This document shows, piece by piece, positions 59,644 to 64,000 of a DNA stretch of 64,000 bases; position 1 is the first letter of the stretch, and each line of letters opens with the position of its first letter. Position numbers and translations under genes: made by a program. This DNA is from SVMC01 sp045601345. GTDB lineage: Bacteria > Bacillota > Clostridia > Oscillospirales > Oscillospiraceae. The notes under the pieces are model-generated. The model worked only from the letters and a program-made list of their open reading frames with translations, searched no databases and had not been told where the DNA came from. The stretch spans positions 1 through 64,000 of the forward strand of contig JAZRZL010000085.1 of NCBI GenBank assembly GCA_045601345.1, in the 5' to 3' direction.

Positions 59644-60331
59644 CTACCACATTTCTTCAAAAATAGCAAGGAAATCTCGAAGGCAGGGAAGACAGGGGAC
59701 GGTTCTCTGTCTTGCCAGCAAGACAGGGAACCGTCCCCTGTCTTCCGTTATCGGTATTATCTCGATTCTAATGTTGCCTGTATCTGTGGTGATCTTGCAT
59801 TTACCGCCTGAAGTCGTTTCGGGCACATCCATATCGCCGGTATCGCTATGTGCGATAAATACTTTGGAGGATAGGAAAGAACCGATTACATCGCCGGTGT
59901 CGGTATGGATCTCCAACTCGCCAGCATCACATCCATCAAACTGCACATCACCCGTGCTGCGTTCAATAGAAATTCTTTCTTCCGCGACAACATTTTTTAA
60001 AGTGATGTCCCCTGTGCCACCATTGGAATTGATGCTATTGCAGGAAATATCGGTCAGTCTTGTATCTCCTGTACTTACACAAATGCCGACATTACCCTCA
60101 CAGGAAACGGACTGAACGTCCACATGACCGGTCGATACCGTCAGATCAAGCTCTCCTACAGATAAATTCTGTAAATGCATATCGCCTGTACTGGTTTCGA
60201 TACGCATCCGTCCCAAGGAAGAGGCGAGACTGTCAACATGACCTGTGCTGAGGCTCAGATCCATGCTGCTGAAGCATCATACAACAAACGATCAGCAATA
60301 ATACAAGAGCTTTTTTATTGTCCTGCGGCAT
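59644..60331 (-). pseudogene. Broken DUF4097-type beta-solenoid gene
   Basis: The open part (59644-60264, 206 codons) has nine S/D-T-G-D/H/N repeats at about 20-residue spacing, typical of DUF4097 beta-solenoids. A plausible real start lies at 60331 (GGAAGGGGGG upstream) and encodes a Lys-Lys then hydrophobic TM segment, but that frame stops after 32 codons and the repeats continue one frame off. The C-terminal ~22 residues come from the inserted palindrome at 59689-59744. Both ends are thus altered. A frameshift or small deletion near 60270 is the simplest reading. Confidence 0.7.
59689..59744. repeat. 25-bp perfect-arm palindrome inserted in a gene 3' end
   Basis: Arms 59689-59713 and 59720-59744 (AAGACAGGGGACGG..) differ at one base and enclose a 6-nt loop. 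The same kind of AGACAGGGGACGGTT palindrome occurs in other Firmicutes genomes as a dispersed repeat. It extends the DUF4097 frame. Confidence 0.75.
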
Positions 60332-60458
60332 CAAATCCCCCCTTCCTATGGTAAAAGAGTTCAAATAAATATAGAACGATTCTTTCGGTTTTACAATATG
60401 CGAGCGTAATCTTTTCGTTAGGTTTGCTGTCGGACGCGGATTCCTTCATCGTCGGGTA

Positions 60459-60520
60459 TAGTTCAAATCCCCCCGCGCAGTCGATTGCCGAGTTCTTTGC
60501 AGAGCTAAAAACCGTAAAAA
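60459..60520. repeat. Left copy of a 62-bp exact direct repeat (possible att site)
   Basis: Identical to 63939-64000, in the same direction, 3480 bases apart. It starts TAGTTCAAATCCCCC. The sequence resembles a tRNA 3' end (GTTCAAATCC) but no tRNA stem precedes it. The match is cut by the window end on the right and could be longer. Confidence 0.85.
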
Positions 60521-60652
60521 GTACACCAGCATTTTTGCCTTGTTTTAGGCATCAGAAACGAAAAAACGGCTCCGGGACAGCCGTGTTGGCCATCTCGAAG
60601 CCCGATTTACCTCATTTTATGCGATTTTTCCTGTATTTTTCCCTAAAACGCG

Positions 60653-60696
60653 AAAAGAAACGTCTTTTGCCTTGGTAGACAAAAGACGTTTCTTTT
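60653..60696. terminator. Bidirectional terminator hairpin
   Basis: A perfect 17-bp stem (60653-60669 with 60680-60696) with A-rich/T-rich ends on both sides, at the end of the leftward cassette genes. Confidence 0.75.
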
Positions 60697-60758
60697 GTGT
60701 CTAAGAGCGACCAAACGGTACTGATTTGAGGTAAGAAACACAAAAAGTAACATCCACC

Positions 60759-61391
60759 TCAATCAAAATCATATAAGAGCGTATCCACGCCGGCAGTTTC
60801 CATTGCTTCTTTGAGTTCTTGCGGTTCCATCAAGTCAAGTTCAAATTCATCATATCCGGCTTCGCTGAGCAATTTCATATCGTCAGCATAGACAAGGTTC
60901 GTTCCGATAAAGGTGTCTTCAAATTCTTCCTCTTCATCCTCTGTTTCGGAAATGCCGTCATTTTCCGTTGAATCGTTCCTGGGCGTCATCAAGGATTCAA
61001 ATCCTTTGAAAAGAGGATTGATTTCTGTTGTCACTTCTTTCGGCGGATCGTTTCTGAGCGAAAGCAATTTCTCCCGATCTTTTTCAATGGCATCCCAGTC
61101 ATGCTCAAATGCTGACTTAGGCGTTGAATCAATTTCTATCGGCGGTATGTAAATATCATCGTCAATGTCAACCGTGTCATCATCAAAAGCACCTTCTGCG
61201 CCGAGAAATCCAGCAAGCGTTGCCATTTCGTCGTCGGATGTGTGACCGAGTCCCATCGCAAGTCCGGTGGCCGCCCATTTGTCCACCTTGCCGTTTTCGT
61301 CACGGGTGGCTTCCACCGCACCTTTGATTTCAATCGTATTACATATATCTTCAACCAGCCAATCAAAAAATCCCTTTTCGTCTTTTGCCAT
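60759..61391 (-). CDS. Acidic protein of unknown function
   Basis: A 210-residue protein, strongly acidic, with Glu/Asp runs at about 70-80 and 150-165 and a C-terminal LMEPQELKEAMETAG. The N-terminus (FFDWLVEDICN) may be structured; the middle is probably disordered. No TM or signal. Last gene of a five-gene leftward run. A GAAAGG-type site precedes the ATG. Typical of mobile-element cargo; function unknown. Confidence 0.65.
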   Translation of the reverse strand: MAKDEKGFFDWLVEDICNTIEIKGAVEATRDENGKVDKWAATGLAMGLGHTSDDEMATLAGFLGAEGAFDDDTVDIDDDIYIPPIEIDSTPKSAFEHDWDAIEKDREKLLSLRNDPPKEVTTEINPLFKGFESLMTPRNDSTENDGISETEDEEEEFEDTFIGTNLVYADDMKLLSEAGYDEFELDLMEPQELKEAMETAGVDTLLYDFD

Positions 61392-61461
61392 AACAAATAC
61401 CCCTTTCGGTCTTTCACTTATATTTTATCATATTTTGTGTCCGTTTTATGGTACATTGTAC

Positions 61462-61698
61462 TTATTTTCCGATTCTTTTGAAAAATCCCCGTCCGTGACG
61501 GCTGTAAAGCCGCATCGGGCCGCCTGCCATCAATTTTTTATATTCTTCGTTTGTCTGCCAAATCTCTTTTTTTCTTGCTCGACAGCTTGGACAGCGGATC
61601 GGAGCCGTCCATCCCCGTTCGGCATAACTTTCTTGTTTTTTCACGGTAAAAACGAAATTGTTGTAGCAGTCCTGGCAGCGAATTACTTTATCTTTCAT
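61462..61698 (-). CDS. Small zinc-ribbon protein
   Basis: A 78-residue protein with CQDC (about 8-11) and CPSC (about 36-39), a zinc-ribbon pair, and a basic Lys/Arg-rich C-terminus. The VIRCQDCYNNFVFTV start resembles the probable zinc-ribbon family. It may bind nucleic acid. AGGAGG precedes the ATG. Confidence 0.7.
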   Translation of the reverse strand: MKDKVIRCQDCYNNFVFTVKKQESYAERGWTAPIRCPSCRARKKEIWQTNEEYKKLMAGGPMRLYSRHGRGFFKRIGK

Positions 61699-61713
61699 CT
61701 TTTTGTCCTCCTG

Positions 61714-62085
61714 TCATATCGCTTTCAGCATCGACTGAAAGGTGATGTTTAACTGAATCGTTCCGTCGGTTCTCGGATAGATTTCAAAGTTGTCGGCTTT
61801 GGAGATCATCTCGGTAAACTGCGGTATGTTGCAGACGGTCAAGTCAGAAAGCTGTGCCGTGATCGAACCCATATTGAACATCTCGCAAATGTCAATGTCA
61901 AGTTGTCCTTCCTCGTGATTTTTACAAAGAATGTCTTTCAGTTCTGCGGCGGTCTGCATCATGGTTTTATAGCGGTCAAAGTCGATCATTTTCACCCTGT
62001 CCTTCGGCAAAAGGTCTAAAAAGGCGAGCAAAGCATCAACTGTTGCACCGTATTCGTAATCGTTTTCGTGGAATTCGTTTCTCAT
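61714..62085 (-). CDS. Protein of unknown function
   Basis: A 123-residue, mildly acidic protein. Start at 62085 with AGAGGAG upstream. No motif, TM or signal. The pattern is alpha-helical (about 10-60) then beta (about 95-115). Part of the leftward cassette run. Confidence 0.65.
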   Translation of the reverse strand: MRNEFHENDYEYGATVDALLAFLDLLPKDRVKMIDFDRYKTMMQTAAELKDILCKNHEEGQLDIDICEMFNMGSITAQLSDLTVCNIPQFTEMISKADNFEIYPRTDGTIQLNITFQSMLKAI

Positions 62086-62098
62086 CTTTTTTCTCCTC

Positions 62099-62200
62099 TC
62101 ATTTTGCAAAAATCAATACAAGAATAAACAGTAGCAGAGCCAGTGGCGGACAAGCCGCCGTCAGGATAAACAGTGTAATCCAAAATATTTTTTCTTTCAT
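62099..62200 (-). CDS. 33-residue single-TM protein
   Basis: Starts with ATG at 62200 behind AAAGGAGGCGAAAGTG and stops at 62099-62101. Residues 1-4 are MKEK and the rest is a hydrophobic TM helix (about 5-31) rich in Leu/Ile with two Pro, ending in Lys. The strong ribosome-binding site and tight spacing to both neighbours (15 and 14 bases) make it a likely real gene. A toxin-like or regulatory membrane peptide is possible. Confidence 0.6.
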   Translation of the reverse strand: MKEKIFWITLFILTAACPPLALLLFILVLIFAK

Positions 62201-62214
62201 CACTTTCGCCTCCT

Positions 62215-62409
62215 TTACCAAAAGAAACAACTTTCACCGGCAAACATCGACCGGAAGGCATCGTCTCGTTCCTTTTGCGTGCTTTGTTCGGTTGTTGTTC
62301 TCATTGCGCTTTGCTGTGGCTTTTGTTCTTGCTTGAATGTGTACTCTCTCATTGCCATCCTTTCGTAAATTTTCTCTTGGATTTCTTCTGCGTACTTTGC
62401 CAGTGCCAT
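62215..62409 (-). CDS. Small Gln-rich protein
   Basis: A 64-residue protein, helical, with a Gln/Lys-rich middle and a SCFFW end. AGGAGAACAAAAAG precedes the ATG. First gene of the leftward run. Function unknown. Confidence 0.6.
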   Translation of the reverse strand: MALAKYAEEIQEKIYERMAMREYTFKQEQKPQQSAMRTTTEQSTQKERDDAFRSMFAGESCFFW

Positions 62410-62741
62410 CTTTTTGTTCTCCTTTTGTTTTTTATTTATTACCGCAAAGGGGGGTCACCCTTTGTGCTAACCGAAATTTGTTTTCCACACCCGTATACCG
62501 TAAAGGGGTGGGGTGCTTCTCCTGCCGCCCTTAAAGCGGCTTTGCGGGAGTGGCGGGTCGGTCGGATGTCATTGCGAATCACATCTTCTTTTTGTGCTTT
62601 CATTTTATCTTTTTTCAAAAAGAAATGATTGTTTTTCCACGTGCAGGTTTTGACAATAGCTAACAGAGGCATTTTTTTGAAATGTTGATTTTTCTCTGTT
62701 TTGCAGTATAATAAAGGCAATAAATTAGGAGGGTTGCACAT
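62410..62741. promoter_or_regulatory. Divergent regulatory interval of the cassette
   Basis: Between the leftward small genes and the AraC-like gene. It holds a GCCGC/GCGGC hairpin (62524-62540), a GGGG-rich imperfect repeat (62486-62510) and the promoter listed separately. Operator or transfer-origin function is possible but not shown. Confidence 0.4.
62685..62712 (+). promoter_or_regulatory. Promoter of the AraC-like gene
   Basis: TTGATT (62685-62690), 16-base spacer, TATAAT (62707-62712), then AGGAGGG before the ATG at 62742. Confidence 0.7.
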
Positions 62742-63932
62742 ATGACCGGCAGCGAAAGATTTGATATAGCCACTGGCAAAATAGAATCAGAAATAAAAAA
62801 GGTAAATAAGTCTCATACCCAAATTGCCATTGAAGCTGCAAGTAGCATCGGATTCTCAGACAGAGATTTATCTACTGTATTCCGTTTTTTATGCGGTAAA
62901 ACGTTGATTGACTATATACGGGAAAGAAGAATGATGGCGGCTACCAAAAACATATTGGACAGTGAAACTTTCAACGCACAAAATGCGGTTGAAATATCCG
63001 GATTGGGAGATCAACCGACATTTAATAAGAGATTCAAAGTAGTACACGGCATTACGCCAAAAGAATTATTTGAAAAAAAGGATACGTCTTTTTATAAAGT
63101 AAAACTCACTTGGGATAAGCTCGGGAACACAGAAGTTGTCCCTGTATCAGCCGAGGAAACTGCACTTCCCTCGGTGGCAGTCCCTAAAATATTCGACATA
63201 GAATATTCAAAATATACGGAACTAAAAGGCATTATAGAGCTTCAGGAATTATATGGCTTTGACGAACTGCAAAGCGAAATTGCATACTACATATATAAAA
63301 CGCATAACGTTCCGTTGAAAGATTCCTTCCGTTTCGTTGATGAATATGAATACCGCGAATACACCAAAGAAGATGAAGAAAAAGACAAACGAGAACTGAA
63401 GGACTTTTTTGGATTGCCTGAAGATTACCAATTTGCACCGGAAGAAGATATTCCACACCTAAGTCGTGAAGAGTTTTACGAAGAACGAGTAAAACAAGAT
63501 GCCAACAACCCGGAAATCCGATATGTCTATTTCAATTGTGAAATGAACAATATTTACACGGTGTATAACGTTATTGATTTGTTCCACCGTGCCGGAATTC
63601 AAAACATTGTCGGATTTGATACGGATGTCATCGAAATATGTGCATACAACAAAATTGACATTGCATATTGTTGGAAAGCGATTAAATATTACAAAGAACA
63701 CGCAACGAAGTATTATGGTAAGGACGCTTTTGCGGAATACGTCAATTACATGTTGGAGGGGCGATATATTGAAGAAGCCTTCAGCAATATTATGGAATTA
63801 GATGATTACGATGAGCTTGATAATACCGCTTATGTAAATCTTGTTTGTAAGGAAATGAACGAGTACGATGCAGATGACCCATTCGAAAAATGGGCAGCGG
63901 ATGAAACAGATTATTCGGATAAATATAGGTAA
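62742..63932 (+). CDS. Regulator-like protein with N-terminal AraC-type HTH
   Basis: A 396-residue protein. Residues about 25-110 match the AraC/XylS two-helix DNA-binding domain (FSDRDLSTVFRF, DYIRERRMMAA, ending HGITPKELF). AraC domains are normally C-terminal; here it is N-terminal and followed by an unknown, acidic, Tyr-rich ~280-residue region with a long helix near 200-240. The second half may be a sensor or protein-binding part. It ends just 6 bases before the right repeat. Low GC; likely mobile-element borne. Confidence 0.75.
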   Translation: MTGSERFDIATGKIESEIKKVNKSHTQIAIEAASSIGFSDRDLSTVFRFLCGKTLIDYIRERRMMAATKNILDSETFNAQNAVEISGLGDQPTFNKRFKVVHGITPKELFEKKDTSFYKVKLTWDKLGNTEVVPVSAEETALPSVAVPKIFDIEYSKYTELKGIIELQELYGFDELQSEIAYYIYKTHNVPLKDSFRFVDEYEYREYTKEDEEKDKRELKDFFGLPEDYQFAPEEDIPHLSREEFYEERVKQDANNPEIRYVYFNCEMNNIYTVYNVIDLFHRAGIQNIVGFDTDVIEICAYNKIDIAYCWKAIKYYKEHATKYYGKDAFAEYVNYMLEGRYIEEAFSNIMELDDYDELDNTAYVNLVCKEMNEYDADDPFEKWAADETDYSDKYR

Positions 63933-63938
63933 GTACTG

Positions 63939-64000
63939 TAGTTCAAATCCCCCCGCGCAGTCGATTGCCGAGTTCTTTGCAGAGCTAAAAACCGTAAAAA
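63939..64000. repeat. Right copy of the 62-bp direct repeat (cut by the window end)
   Basis: Exact copy of 60459-60520. The identity reaches the last base of the window. Confidence 0.85.

Larger units (their letters stand above)
60332..60758. other. Left edge of the direct-repeat cassette
   Basis: Contains the left copy of the 62-bp repeat and a terminator (separate entries). A rightward 84-codon frame over the repeat (60424-60678) has no start signal and no recognised domain, so it is not called. Confidence 0.5.

Noticed and set aside
60461..60478. tRNA-like GTTCAAATCC sequence in the direct repeats
   Set aside because: No matching T-stem or acceptor stem on either side in either copy, so no tRNA gene is called.
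60424..60678. 84-codon rightward frame over the left direct repeat
   Set aside because: No start signal, low-complexity basic end, runs into a terminator stem.

Overview
The window looks like a chromosome segment of a gut-type spore-forming Clostridia, most like the Oscillospiraceae/Ruminococcaceae. This rests on fairly high GC with clostridial gene order (holB-ricT; yqfC-yqfD-phoH-ybeY-era-yqzL-recO), sporulation genes (yqfC, yqfD, ylbJ-like), SLH-anchored surface proteins, zinc-ribbon/membrane proteins and short palindromic repeats of a kind common in that family. The assignment is inferred from family recognition; no database search was run.

Layout. 147-10976: a giant (3609 aa) secreted multidomain protein with an N-terminal DUF5695-like region, Ig/PKD, discoidin-like and FIVAR-like repeats, a calcineurin-type phosphoesterase set between two copies of one module, and C-terminal SLH anchors. 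11109-18777: ricT and holB, facing nudC, two foldase-like proteins and a zinc-ribbon SPFH protein. 19034-21822: malQ and a D-Ala-D-Ala carboxypeptidase. 22130-28340: secA, pgeF, an oligopeptide-type binding lipoprotein and two small membrane proteins. 28585-42700: a long leftward series, with mrp, an ABC-F ATPase and an RNase M5-like gene following holA-comEC-mutS2-recO-(yqzL)-era-ybeY-phoH-yqfD-yqfC. Most junctions overlap or are a few bases apart, so replication, repair, ribosome maturation and sporulation genes are probably co-transcribed.

44483-49480 is a leftward operon, promoter-T box-aspS-gatC-gatA-gatB. Its logic is Asn-tRNA(Asn) made by misacylation followed by transamidation. The GatA here is N-terminally short and lacks two of the three catalytic residues of the amidase triad. 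This is the most unusual point in the window. 49549-50466 is an orphan low-GC toxin/immunity-like remnant. 50739-52452 is a c-di-AMP (ydaO/yuaA) riboswitch with its own promoter and terminator in front of a sodium:solute symporter, followed by a nested palindromic element and an alanine/glycine:cation symporter.

54651-60331: a membrane-anchored kinase-like protein whose HRD Asp is replaced by Asn, with fibronectin-like extracellular repeats, divergent from a zinc-ribbon/TM/Ig-like protein; then a PH-domain protein, a HAD phosphatase and a broken DUF4097 gene whose 3' end is made of an inserted palindrome. 60459-64000: a low-GC cassette bounded by a 62-bp exact direct repeat, carrying a leftward run of small orphan genes (one of only 33 residues) and a divergent AraC-like regulator. 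It looks like part of an integrated mobile element. At least five short dispersed or palindromic repeats were found between genes, two of which form the 3' ends of genes.
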